This document shows, in pieces, positions 36,447 through 44,344 of a DNA stretch of 64,000 nt. This DNA comes from Galbitalea sp036491035 (GTDB taxonomy: Bacteria; Actinomycetota; Actinomycetes; Actinomycetales; Microbacteriaceae), in NCBI GenBank assembly GCA_036491035.1, contig DASXCU010000150.1, positions 18,759-82,758 of the forward strand, in the 5' to 3' direction. The notes beneath the pieces were generated by a model. That model did not search any database and was not told the DNA's origin. It was given only the letters and a program-made list of their open reading frames with translations. Each line of letters begins with the position of its first letter. Within the stretch, counting starts at the first letter, position 1. A program made the translations under genes and the position numbers.

Positions 36447-36467
36447 GTTTGACAGTAGACGTCAAAC
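36447..36467. promoter_or_regulatory. Perfect inverted repeat upstream of the GntR-type regulator gene
   Basis: GTTTGAC (36447-36453) and GTCAAAC (36461-36467) form a perfect seven-base inverted repeat with a seven-base spacer, 44-64 bases upstream of the regulator start. The spacing suits a dimeric winged-helix protein, so autoregulation is a reasonable guess. The minus-strand arm also contains TTGACG, which could be a -35 element. Confidence 0.45.
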
Positions 36468-36565
36468 GTAATATCTTTCGAATGAGAGTTTCGTTCTGCC
36501 TTTCGGGTTACGGCGGAATCTCCAACCACTCTCCATGTCTTTTGGAGCTGCGGGGGAAGTTCGAA

Positions 36566-36615
36566 TCCAATCGGGGGATTGGACATACGCGGGTGCCTTT
36601 CGGGTAGGTGCCCGC
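36566..36615. other. Two hairpins downstream of tRNA-Leu
   Basis: TCCAATC-GGGG-GATTGGA (36566-36583) is a seven-base stem with a GGGG loop. GCGGGTGCC/GGTGCCCGC (36589-36597 and 36607-36615) is a nine-base stem with two wobble pairs, extendable by two more pairs. Both lie 3' of the minus-strand tRNA gene, but neither is followed by a T-run in that direction. They may end or stabilise the tRNA transcript. The rest of 36468-36648 shows nothing recognisable. Confidence 0.35.
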
Positions 36616-36648
36616 GTTTCCCGTTTAACGGCCGATCCATTGCGTTTG

Positions 36649-36731
36649 TGCCGGTGGTGGGGGTCGAACCCACACGCCCTTTCGAGCAAAGCATTTTGAG
36701 TGCTCCGCGTCTGCCATTCCGCCACACCGGC
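36649..36731 (-). tRNA. tRNA-Leu (anticodon CAA)
   Basis: An 83-base class II tRNA on the minus strand. The acceptor stem GCCGGTG (36731-36725) pairs with CACCGGC (36656-36650), with discriminator A at 36649. The anticodon loop CTCAAAA between GAGCA and TGCTT gives anticodon CAA, reading UUG. A long variable arm, as required for leucine, precedes the T-arm GTGGG-TTCGACC-CCCAC. The 3' CCA is not encoded. Confidence 0.95.
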
Positions 36732-36757
36732 GCACAACAACGCATCGAACTTTACCG

Positions 36758-36763
36758 TAGGGT
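36758..36763 (+). promoter_or_regulatory. -10 element of a probable leaderless promoter (pdtaR)
   Basis: TAGGGT ends six bases before the GTG at 36770; no Shine-Dalgarno is present. Confidence 0.55.
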
Positions 36764-36769
36764 TGGAAC

Positions 36770-37390
36770 GTGAGCGATCAGGCATCAGCGCCAGTGGAGA
36801 AGGGTTCCTCGGCACCCCGCCGTGTCGTGGTCGCTGAGGATGAGTCACTCATTCGCCTCGACATCGTCGAAACCCTTCGCGACAACGGATTCGAGGTCGT
36901 CGGTGAGGCAGCCGACGGCGAGACCGCTGTCGCCCTTGCCACCGAACTTCGTCCGGATCTCGTGATCATGGACGTCAAGATGCCGCAGCTCGATGGCATC
37001 TCGGCGGCCGAGCGACTCACCAAGAATCACATCGCGCCCGTCGTGCTCCTGACCGCGTTCAGCCAGAAGGAACTGGTGGAGCGCGCGAGCGAGGCGGGCG
37101 CCCTGGCCTACGTCGTCAAGCCGTTCACTCCCAACGACCTGCTGCCGGCGATCGAAATCGCTCTCGCCCGTTACGCACAGATCCTCACGCTCGAGGCGGA
37201 GGTGTCCGACCTCGTCGAGCGCTTCGAGACCCGCAAGCTGGTCGATCGTGCCAAGGGCCTGTTGAACGAGAAGATGGGTCTCACCGAGCCCGAGGCGTTC
37301 CGGTGGATCCAGAAGGCATCCATGGATCGTCGACTGACCATGCACGACGTGTCCGCCGCGATCATCGAGCAGCTCAGCGCCAAGAAATAG
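36770..37390 (+). CDS. pdtaR: ANTAR-domain response regulator (PdtaR-like)
   Basis: A 206-residue two-domain regulator. The receiver domain (about 17-130) has the acidic pocket AEDE, the phospho-acceptor D68 in VIMDVKMPQLDG, and the conserved Thr and Lys in LLTAF and VVKPFTP. The C-terminal ANTAR domain (about 142-200; LVDRAKGLLNEKMGLTEPEAFRWIQ) binds paired RNA hexaloops and acts as an antiterminator. It matches M. tuberculosis Rv1626, partner of the histidine kinase PdtaS, which also lies close to polA. No kinase gene is in the window. Confidence 0.93.
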   Translation: MSDQASAPVEKGSSAPRRVVVAEDESLIRLDIVETLRDNGFEVVGEAADGETAVALATELRPDLVIMDVKMPQLDGISAAERLTKNHIAPVVLLTAFSQKELVERASEAGALAYVVKPFTPNDLLPAIEIALARYAQILTLEAEVSDLVERFETRKLVDRAKGLLNEKMGLTEPEAFRWIQKASMDRRLTMHDVSAAIIEQLSAKK

Positions 37391-37537
37391 CGTCTGCACC
37401 CGACGGCGAGGACGGCTGACTCCCGTTCTGCAGGTGTTTGCGCGATCGACTGCTCTGCATCCAACTCAACATGTGATTGCGAGCGGGTAACCCCTGCACA
37501 ACGCGAGTTAGATCTGCGGTCGCGAGCTTGTTGCGCT
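37391..37537. other. Gap between convergent pdtaR and phosphatase genes
   Basis: This 147-base stretch shows no open frame with a start signal, no convincing hairpin with a T-run, and no repeat that I can recognise. Confidence 0.4.
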
Positions 37538-38242
37538 TTAGTCGTCGAGCAGTCGCGGTCGGATGCGAGACAGCTGCTCGTCAGACAGACCAGCGTCGAG
37601 CAGGTACTGCTCGATGTCAATCGCGTCGAGGAAGGTGCCGAGCTCCGCGAGCGCGGTCGCGAGATTGGCATCCAGCTGGTCGTCGGTCTGCGGTGCTTCA
37701 CGGAATTCGTCGGACCGCTTCCATCCGTGGAACGCTCGCACCACGTCGGCATGGTCGTCGAGAATTGCGGTGCGGTCGACGCCGACCAGCTCCTCGATCA
37801 TGGCCGAATCATCCCTGTGCGGTCTCGTCCGGCCCCGCAGTGGAACAGCACCGGGCTCGGGGCATCGGCAATTGCGCCGATGGCGGCCGCGATGGGCGCG
37901 GGCCAGCGCCTCAGCACCTCCGGGTAGTACAACGGGGGAGCCGAGTCGATTGCCCCACTCCGCCATGAAGTCGTCGTCGCCCTGGTCCTCAACCGGCCGA
38001 CGGTGGACGACCAGGGCAACCGGCCGCAGCGTCTCGGTGAGAACTTCATCGTCGTTGCGAAGATCGACGATGGTGGTCACACCGCTCGCAATCATGGCCG
38101 CCCATCCATTCATATCGAGCGCGTCGGGCTTCATCGATCGGAAAAGCTGACCGGAACGAGTGGATCCGACACCCGTGGGAAGTCCACCCAGGTCCCACGC
38201 GTTCTCGAGGTTGAGGCGACGGCTCTCCCGCTCACTGGTCAC
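37538..38242 (-). CDS. Tyrosine-phosphatase-like protein with two compensating frameshifts (probable pseudogene)
   Basis: The 234-codon frame starts (NLENAWDLGGLPT, TTIVDLRNDDEV) and ends like the bacterial tyrosine/serine phosphatase family (PF13350 type), but residues about 104-145 do not. In that interval the expected sequence is in another frame: LYYPEVLRRWPAPIAAAIG, then the P-loop HCGAGRDRTG at 37842-37813. Reading shifts at a run of five G on the plus strand (37934-37938, one base too many) and returns near 37806-37810 (one base too few). As written the protein lacks the catalytic Cys-x5-Arg and is inactive unless sequencing error explains both shifts. It overlaps the thioesterase gene by 11 bases. 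Confidence 0.75.
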   Translation of the reverse strand: MTSERESRRLNLENAWDLGGLPTGVGSTRSGQLFRSMKPDALDMNGWAAMIASGVTTIVDLRNDDEVLTETLRPVALVVHRRPVEDQGDDDFMAEWGNRLGSPVVLPGGAEALARAHRGRHRRNCRCPEPGAVPLRGRTRPHRDDSAMIEELVGVDRTAILDDHADVVRAFHGWKRSDEFREAPQTDDQLDANLATALAELGTFLDAIDIEQYLLDAGLSDEQLSRIRPRLLDD

Positions 38243-38657
38243 GAAGCATGTTTGTCATGCGCACCGTCGACAGCCGTCGACCCTGATCGTCGGTCATGAC
38301 GATTTCGTGAGTGGCCAGTGTGCGCCCAAGGACGAGCGCGGTGCAGGTTCCGGTGACCCACCCCTCGGTGATCGATCGGCTGTGGGTCGCGTTGATCTCG
38401 ATGCCGACCGCGTAGCGACCGGGCCCGGCGTGGATGGCCGAGGACACCGAACCGAGAGACTCGGCGAGCACGACGTGAGCTCCGCCGTGGAGCAGGCCGA
38501 TCACCTGGGTGTTGCCCTCGACAGGCATCCGGGCCACCGATCGCGAGGCTCCGAGCTCCACGAATTCGATGCCCATCTTGTCGGTCAGCGCCCCGCCGCG
38601 GGATTCGATCAGTCGACGATAGAGCTCGGGATCGAGGTCGTCGGGGTAGGTCGTCAT
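38232..38657 (-). CDS. Hotdog-fold thioesterase (PaaI-like)
   Basis: A 141-residue hotdog-fold protein with the PaaI/4-hydroxybenzoyl-CoA thioesterase pattern: NTQVIGLLHGGAHVVLAESLGS, with HGG at the helix start, and GIEINATHSRSI. It probably hydrolyses an acyl-CoA thioester; the substrate is unknown. ATG at 38657 follows GGAAGGA on the minus strand, which favours it over another ATG eight codons upstream. A related protein occupies this place next to polA in mycobacteria. The gene is divergent from polA, 52 bases away. Confidence 0.88.
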   Translation of the reverse strand: MTTYPDDLDPELYRRLIESRGGALTDKMGIEFVELGASRSVARMPVEGNTQVIGLLHGGAHVVLAESLGSVSSAIHAGPGRYAVGIEINATHSRSITEGWVTGTCTALVLGRTLATHEIVMTDDQGRRLSTVRMTNMLRDQ

Positions 38658-38697
38658 CGGCTTCCTTCCGGGCAGTTTCATCGTCGGTGGGCAGCAC

Positions 38698-38703
38698 TAG
38701 GCT
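38698..38703 (+). promoter_or_regulatory. -10 element of a probable leaderless promoter (polA)
   Basis: TAGGCT ends six bases before the polA GTG at 38710. Confidence 0.55.
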
Positions 38704-38709
38704 GGCAAA

Positions 38710-41394
38710 GTGACGGACTCGCAGAAGCCTACCCTCATGGTCATCGACGGCCATTCGCTGGCGTTCCGGGCGTTCTACGCTCTGCCGGTAGACAGTTTCA
38801 CGACCCGCGACGGGCAGCACACGAACGCCATCCACGGCTTCATTTCGATGCTCATCAACCTGCTTGCCAACGAGAAGCCGACGCACGTCGCCGTCGCGTT
38901 CGACATCTCGCGCTACTCGTTCCGAACGCGTGAATACCCCGAATACAAGGGAACCCGGGACGCGACGCCAGCCGAGTTCGTCGGCCAGATCCCGCTGCTC
39001 GAAGAGGCGCTCCACGCCATGAGCATTCCGACGCTGTCGAAAGAGGATTTCGAGGCGGACGACATCCTGGCCACCCTCGCGCACAAGGGATCGGCGGAGG
39101 GCTTCACCGTCTTCGTCGTCTCCGGCGATCGCGATGCCATTCAGATGATCGACGACAACGTCACCCTGCTCTACCCGAACGCGCGAGGCGTCTCCGAGCT
39201 GAAGCGCTACGACCGCGACACCGTATTCGAGCGCTACGGCATCGAACCGCACCAGTACCCCGACATCGCGGCGCTCGTGGGTGAGACCAGCGACAACCTG
39301 ATCGGTATCGACAAGGTTGGCGAGAAGACCGCCGTGAAATGGATCAACCAGTTCGGCAGTCTCAGCGCCGTGCTGGAGCACGCCGACGAGATCGGGGGAG
39401 TGGTCGGGCAGAACCTGCGCGACCAGAAAGATCGGGCGATCCGCAACCGAAAGCTCAACCACCTGCTGACCGACATCGAACTCCCATACGGTCCCGCCGA
39501 TCTCGAGCGCAAACCAATGGACCTCGCGGCGATCCGTGACGTGTTCGATCGCCTCCAGTTCCGCACCCTCCAGGAGCGCGTGCTGAAGATCGCGGCCCAG
39601 GATGGCGCGGTCGAGGATCCGACCGAGGCATTCCTCGACGACGCGGGCACGGGTGCTCCGCCCGTCCGCACGATGGTGGATGAGGAACTGGCCAAGTGGC
39701 TGGACACCCAGTCGAAACGGGGCACGGCACCGCTCGGACTGCGGGTCGAGGTCACGTCGGGCGAGGTCACCGGACTCGGTATCGCGAGCGAAGCAGAATC
39801 CGCCTTCGTTCCGTGGGCTGCCGGTCGACCGGACTATCTCGCGCTCGAGGAGTGGTTGCGCGGGCCCGCGCCGAAATACCTGTTCGACTCGAAGCGCGAG
39901 TTGAAGTGGCTCCAGCACTCCGGTCTCGAACTGAACGGTATCGCGTTTGACACGACCCTCGCGGCGTGGCTCCTCAAGCCGGGCGGTAAGAACCAGGACC
40001 TGGTCGACCAGGTCTACTACTTCCTCTCCGAGTCGCTGAGCCGCGCGGACCCGAACCAGCTCGTGCCCGACGTCGAGGCCCTTAGCCCGGCAACCGAGGC
40101 ATGGTACGTACTTCGGCTCTCGCTGTACCTGGCCGAACGGCTCGATGCGGGCTCGCTTCGGGTACTCGAGACGATCGAACTGCCGCTCGTCCCGGTGCTC
40201 GCCCGAATGGAGACGGTCGGCGTGACCGTGAGCGCGGCCGTGCTCGCCCGGCTCAATAAATCGCTGACCGAGTCCGCGGCAGACCTGGCTACGCGCGCCT
40301 ACGCGGAGATCGGTCACGAGGTGAACCTCGGCTCGCCGAAACAGCTGCAGCAGGTCTTGTTCGAGGAACTCAACATGCCGAAGACCCGCTCGAACAAGAC
40401 CGGATTCTCGACCGACGCGGCATCCCTCGCGGACCTGCAGGATCAGGCACCGCATCCGTTCCTCGATCTTCTGCTGCAGCACCGAGACGCGAGCAAGCTC
40501 AAGCAGATCATTGAGACGCTCGAGCGCGGCATCGCCACGGATGCTCGCATACACACCACCTACGACCAGACCGGCACGAGCACGGGCCGAATCTCGTCGA
40601 ACGACCCGAACCTGCAGAACATCCCGGTCAAGACATCCGTGGGCCGCGAGATTCGCACCGCGTTCCGTGTCGGCAAAGACAGCAGTGGGGCGGAATTCGA
40701 GACGCTGCTGACGGCCGACTACTCGCAGATCGAGATGCGGATCATGGCGCATCTCTCGGGTGACGAGGGACTGATCCTTGCCTTCAACGAGGGCGAAGAC
40801 CTGCACCGCTTCGTCGGATCGCGAATTTTCGGTGTCGAGCCCTCCGCCGTCACCCCGATCATGCGCACCAAGGTCAAGGCGATGTCCTACGGACTGGCGT
40901 ACGGGCTGAGCGCGTTTGGACTGAGTAAACAGCTGCGGATCGAAACCGCCGAGGCGAAGCAGCTCATGGCCGACTACTTCCTGCGGTTCGGCGCGGTGCG
41001 TGAATATCTCCGCAACGTGGTCGAGCAGGCCAGGGTCGATGGGTACACCGAGACGATCTTCGGGCGCCGGCGCCCATTTGGCGACCTCACCTCGAACAAC
41101 CGCGTTCTTCGTGAGAACGCCGAGCGAGCCGCGCTGAACGCCCCTATCCAGGGTTCCGCCGCCGACATTCTCAAGATCGCGATGCTGGGAATCGCGGACG
41201 ACCTGCACGATCGCGAACTCAAATCCAATCTGCTGATGCAGGTTCACGACGAACTCGTGTTCGAGGTAGCGGCCGGGGAACTCGACGAGCTCACCGGAAT
41301 CGTCCGCGATCGGATGGGACACGCCGCCGACCTTCGAGTGCCCCTCGATGTGCAGATCGGTACCGGCGAGAATTGGGACGAAGCCGCGCACTAG
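38710..41394 (+). CDS. polA: DNA polymerase I
   Basis: Polymerase for Okazaki fragment processing and repair. The 894-residue protein has an N-terminal 5'-3' exonuclease (about 1-300; LMVIDGHSLAFRAFYALP, VVSGDRDAIQMI, VGETSDNLIG), a middle 3'-5' exonuclease-like domain, and a C-terminal polymerase with motif A DYSQIEMRIMAHLSGDEGL, motif B KAMSYGLAYGLSAFG and motif C MQVHDELVFEV. The first exonuclease motif in the middle domain reads LGLRVEVTSGEV and lacks the DxE pair, so proofreading is probably lost, as in other actinobacterial PolA. GTG at 38710 is supported by the promoter spacing. Confidence 0.98.
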   Translation: MTDSQKPTLMVIDGHSLAFRAFYALPVDSFTTRDGQHTNAIHGFISMLINLLANEKPTHVAVAFDISRYSFRTREYPEYKGTRDATPAEFVGQIPLLEEALHAMSIPTLSKEDFEADDILATLAHKGSAEGFTVFVVSGDRDAIQMIDDNVTLLYPNARGVSELKRYDRDTVFERYGIEPHQYPDIAALVGETSDNLIGIDKVGEKTAVKWINQFGSLSAVLEHADEIGGVVGQNLRDQKDRAIRNRKLNHLLTDIELPYGPADLERKPMDLAAIRDVFDRLQFRTLQERVLKIAAQDGAVEDPTEAFLDDAGTGAPPVRTMVDEELAKWLDTQSKRGTAPLGLRVEVTSGEVTGLGIASEAESAFVPWAAGRPDYLALEEWLRGPAPKYLFDSKRELKWLQHSGLELNGIAFDTTLAAWLLKPGGKNQDLVDQVYYFLSESLSRADPNQLVPDVEALSPATEAWYVLRLSLYLAERLDAGSLRVLETIELPLVPVLARMETVGVTVSAAVLARLNKSLTESAADLATRAYAEIGHEVNLGSPKQLQQVLFEELNMPKTRSNKTGFSTDAASLADLQDQAPHPFLDLLLQHRDASKLKQIIETLERGIATDARIHTTYDQTGTSTGRISSNDPNLQNIPVKTSVGREIRTAFRVGKDSSGAEFETLLTADYSQIEMRIMAHLSGDEGLILAFNEGEDLHRFVGSRIFGVEPSAVTPIMRTKVKAMSYGLAYGLSAFGLSKQLRIETAEAKQLMADYFLRFGAVREYLRNVVEQARVDGYTETIFGRRRPFGDLTSNNRVLRENAERAALNAPIQGSAADILKIAMLGIADDLHDRELKSNLLMQVHDELVFEVAAGELDELTGIVRDRMGHAADLRVPLDVQIGTGENWDEAAH

Positions 41395-41402
41395 TGGCGC
41401 GG

Positions 41403-41408
41403 TAGATT
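41403..41408 (+). promoter_or_regulatory. -10 element of a probable leaderless promoter (PTS EIIA)
   Basis: TAGATT begins eight bases after the polA stop and ends six bases before the ATG at 41415. Confidence 0.5.
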
Positions 41409-41414
41409 TGGGTT

Positions 41415-41861
41415 ATGGCGCCAACGCTTGACGAGCTGGTACAGCTGCTCCCGGCGAGTTCCATCAACCTGCGCGCCACGGCCACCAGCCGCGACGATGC
41501 GATCCGCCAGGCGGGCGCCCTTCTCGTCGGCGCCGGTGCGGTCGAACCCGACTACGTGGTTCAGATGCTCGAGCGCGAAAGCGTGGTGTCGACGTTCGTC
41601 GGAGACGGCATCGCACTGCCCCACGGCACCCTCACCGCAAAGAGCGACGTTGTCAACGAGGGACTCTCGCTCCTCCTGCTCGCGACGCCGGTCGACTGGG
41701 CGGGGCAACCCGTCACCCTCGTTATCGGTATCGCCGCCCACGGTCGGCGCTACATCACGCTTCTCAGCCAGTTGGCAACCGCGCTCCTCGACGACGGTCG
41801 CGCAACATCCTTGCGCGAAGCCACAACCGCCGAGCGCGTTCGCGCCCTGCTCGCAAGTTAG
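41415..41861 (+). CDS. PTS EIIA component, mannitol/fructose type
   Basis: A 148-residue stand-alone EIIA domain of the fructose/mannitol (PF00359) family. The phosphorylated histidine is H70 in GDGIALPHGT. Length and fold pattern fit a single domain. No EIIB or EIIC gene is nearby, so it may serve a transporter encoded elsewhere or act as a regulator (as EIIA-Ntr does). Placement between polA and a peptidase gene gives no hint. Confidence 0.9.
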   Translation: MAPTLDELVQLLPASSINLRATATSRDDAIRQAGALLVGAGAVEPDYVVQMLERESVVSTFVGDGIALPHGTLTAKSDVVNEGLSLLLLATPVDWAGQPVTLVIGIAAHGRRYITLLSQLATALLDDGRATSLREATTAERVRALLAS

Positions 41862-41900
41862 CTGCACGCCGGTAGTCACCGCGGCGGAAGGCGCCTGTTC

Positions 41901-41906
41901 TAGGCT
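41901..41906 (+). promoter_or_regulatory. -10 element of a probable leaderless promoter (DUF885 gene)
   Basis: TAGGCT ends six bases before the ATG at 41913. Confidence 0.5.
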
Positions 41907-41912
41907 GAAAGT

Positions 41913-43592
41913 ATGACCGCTGACGAAACGTCCCCCGCTGTTCGCAAGCCCACCGCCATCGACGCGGTTGCCGAGAAATGGGTGGAAACCCTCGGCGACC
42001 TCATGCCGACCCTGGCCACGTACATCGGCCTCGATCGCGGAAAACTGGGGGAGTGGGAAGACTTCTCCCCGGCGGGACACGATGCGACTGCTGCCGCCGC
42101 GAAAGCGGTCATCGCCGAGCTCGAGCCCCTCTCGCCCGCGGACGACGTCGACGCCGTCACCAAGGACGACCTCCTCAGCACTCTGAAGCTCGAGATCGAG
42201 AAGCACGACCTCGACTTCCACCTCCGCGACGTGAACGTCCTCGCTTCGCCGGTGCAGACGCTGCGCGAGACCTACGACATCATGCCGACCGACACCGAGG
42301 ACGACTGGGCGAATGTCTCGTCACGGTTGAACACGGCGCCAACAGCTATCGACCAGTACATCGAGACTCTGCGACTCGGAATCGAGCGCGGCGTGGTCCC
42401 GGCGAAGCGCCAGGTGCTCGAAGTGATCCTGCAGTGCCGCGAGTCGGCCGACCCCGACGGATTGTTCGCGGGCCTCGTGGGCGGCGCATCCGGGATCTCG
42501 GATGGGCTCAGCAGTGACCTGCGGAAGGGTGCGCTCGCGTCGGCTGCCGCATACGGCACCCTGGCCGACTTCTTCGAGAAGGAGCTGCTGCCGGCGGCGG
42601 GCGAGAAGGATGCGGTGGGCCGCGACCTCTATGCCGTCGCCTCGCGCTCGTTCCTCGGCGCAACCGTCGACCTCGACGAGACCTACGAGTGGGGTGTCGA
42701 CGAACTGCAGCGAATGGTCGACGAGCAGACCAGCATCGCCAACGAGATCAAGCCCGGCGCATCCGTCGAGGAGGCCATCGAACTCCTCGACTCCGACTCG
42801 TCGCGGAAGCTTCACGGAACCGAAGCGCTCCAGCGTTGGATGCAGGAGACCAGCGACCGGGCGGTGGAGGAGCTCGGCCGCTCGCACTTCGACATTCCGA
42901 AGGAGATCCGCACGCTTGAGTGCATGATCGCGCCCAACCACACCGGAGTCATCTACTACACCGGTCCGACCGACGACTTCTCCCGCCCGGGGCGGATGTG
43001 GTGGTCCGTCCCCGAGGGAGTCACCGAGTTCAACACCTGGCGCGAGCTGACCACCGTGTACCACGAGGGTGTTCCCGGGCATCACCTGCAGATCGCGGAA
43101 GCGGTCTATAACCGCGTGACGCTCAACAGCTACCGTCGGCTGCTGGCGGGGACCTCGGGTCACGCCGAGGGGTGGGCTCTCTACGCCGAGCGACTCATGG
43201 AAGAGCTCGGCTACCTCGACGACCCGGCCGATCGCCTGGGGATGCTCGATGGACAGCGGATGCGCGCGGCCCGCGTGGTCCTCGACATCGGCGTGCACCT
43301 GGAGAAGCAGCGCCCGGACGGCAAGGGCCCGTGGACAGGTGACTACGCCTTCGACTTCATGGCCAGGCACGTGCACATGTCGCCGGAGTTCGTGCGGTTC
43401 GAGGTGAACCGCTACCTCGGCTGGCCTGGCCAGGCGCCCTCCTACAAGGTCGGACAGCGCATCTGGGAGCAAATCCGCGATGAGTACAAGGCCCGCGAGG
43501 GCGCGGCATTCAGCGCCAAGGCGTTCCACAAGAAGGCACTCGATCTCGGCGGCATCGGACTCGACACCCTGAAAGACGCGCTGCTGAAGTGA
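41913..43592 (+). CDS. DUF885 family metallopeptidase-like protein
   Basis: A 559-residue cytosolic protein of the DUF885 family. It has the HExxx-GHH motif HEGVPGHH at residues 384-391 and a downstream SGHAEGWALYAERLMEELG segment with the likely third ligand glutamate, a layout like zinc metallopeptidases. Substrate unknown. It is the second putative peptidase in the window. The stop overlaps the following ThyA-like gene by four bases, suggesting the two are co-expressed. Confidence 0.9.
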   Translation: MTADETSPAVRKPTAIDAVAEKWVETLGDLMPTLATYIGLDRGKLGEWEDFSPAGHDATAAAAKAVIAELEPLSPADDVDAVTKDDLLSTLKLEIEKHDLDFHLRDVNVLASPVQTLRETYDIMPTDTEDDWANVSSRLNTAPTAIDQYIETLRLGIERGVVPAKRQVLEVILQCRESADPDGLFAGLVGGASGISDGLSSDLRKGALASAAAYGTLADFFEKELLPAAGEKDAVGRDLYAVASRSFLGATVDLDETYEWGVDELQRMVDEQTSIANEIKPGASVEEAIELLDSDSSRKLHGTEALQRWMQETSDRAVEELGRSHFDIPKEIRTLECMIAPNHTGVIYYTGPTDDFSRPGRMWWSVPEGVTEFNTWRELTTVYHEGVPGHHLQIAEAVYNRVTLNSYRRLLAGTSGHAEGWALYAERLMEELGYLDDPADRLGMLDGQRMRAARVVLDIGVHLEKQRPDGKGPWTGDYAFDFMARHVHMSPEFVRFEVNRYLGWPGQAPSYKVGQRIWEQIRDEYKAREGAAFSAKAFHKKALDLGGIGLDTLKDALLK

Positions 43593-44239
43593 CGGAGGAC
43601 ATCGCCATCCACACCGACACCATCGGCGAGGCGTGGTTGGGGATTGCCCGTCGCATCCTGACCGAGGGAGTGCCGAGCCGGTACGACGACCTGCCGATCC
43701 TGGAGGTTCCGCGCGCCACGCTGACGATCGATTTCCCGCGAACCGACGATCTGATCGTGTCCGAGCTCGGCGATCCCGGGCGTCTCGACTGGATGCACAC
43801 CAACTTCACGGATCACTCGCTCGTTCGCGAACTCGGCGATGCCCGCAGCTATGCCAGCCGACTGTTTGATTACGCCGGAGCGGGCCGCGACCAGGTGGGC
43901 TGGATCATCGAGCGGTTGCGCGCCGACCCGACCTCTCGATCGGCAACCATTACGACATTCGAGCCGCTCCTCGACACCTCCTACATCCCGTGCGTCAGTC
44001 TTCTGGACTTTTGGGTCCGGGACGGCGCACTCGAGCAGGTCGTCTACGCGCACAGCATCGATTTCGGGGCGAAGGGGTACGGGAACCTGGTCGAGCTCGC
44101 ATGGCTGCAGGAGCACGTGGCCTCGGCGCTCGGGATTCCTGTTGGTCGGCTCGACTTCGTGGTCAAGTCCGCACACGTCTACGACACCGAGTTCGAGTAC
44201 ATGAACACCGTGTTGGCGCGGGTAGACACAGTCGGCTAA
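43589..44239 (+). CDS. Short ThyA-like (thymidylate synthase superfamily) protein
   Basis: A 216-residue protein whose C-terminal half aligns by eye with thymidylate synthase ThyA: RADPTSRSATITTFEP corresponds to KNDPDSRR in E. coli, the catalytic cysteine to C135 in YIPCVSLLDFWVRDG, and the substrate-binding positions to S156, D158, N166, H196 and Y198. The arginine before the SxxD segment is His here, and Val follows the catalytic Cys instead of His. It is about 50 residues shorter than E. coli ThyA, nearer the size of archaeal ThyA-like proteins. It could act on dUMP, dCMP or another pyrimidine nucleotide. It is co-transcribed with the DUF885 gene. Confidence 0.75.
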   Translation: MTEDIAIHTDTIGEAWLGIARRILTEGVPSRYDDLPILEVPRATLTIDFPRTDDLIVSELGDPGRLDWMHTNFTDHSLVRELGDARSYASRLFDYAGAGRDQVGWIIERLRADPTSRSATITTFEPLLDTSYIPCVSLLDFWVRDGALEQVVYAHSIDFGAKGYGNLVELAWLQEHVASALGIPVGRLDFVVKSAHVYDTEFEYMNTVLARVDTVG

Positions 44240-44344
44240 GCTGGAATGTCGCAATTGTGACTTCTATCCGCCTGCCTTCGGCGAACAAAAACTAGCTCTT
44301 CTCCGTCGACGGCCAAACTATGTCCATATCGGAGCAACAACTAC
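44240..44344 (+). promoter_or_regulatory. rpsA upstream region
   Basis: A 105-base gap before rpsA. I see no canonical Shine-Dalgarno just before the ATG, which is preceded by GGAGCAACAACTAC with GGAG 11 bases away. No terminator or known leader motif is recognised. Confidence 0.3.

Noticed and set aside
36551..36583. Possible second tRNA or tRNA fragment, suggested by GTTCGAATCC
   Set aside because: No acceptor, D or anticodon arms can be built around it on either strand; only the T-loop-like string is present.
38239..41391. A 1,050-codon open frame on the minus strand antisense to polA, and similar long antisense frames over the M3 peptidase, gltB and uvrB
   Set aside because: In high-GC genomes the codon bias of real genes keeps stop codons rare on the opposite strand. 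The translations have no recognisable domains, while the sense frames are clear known genes.
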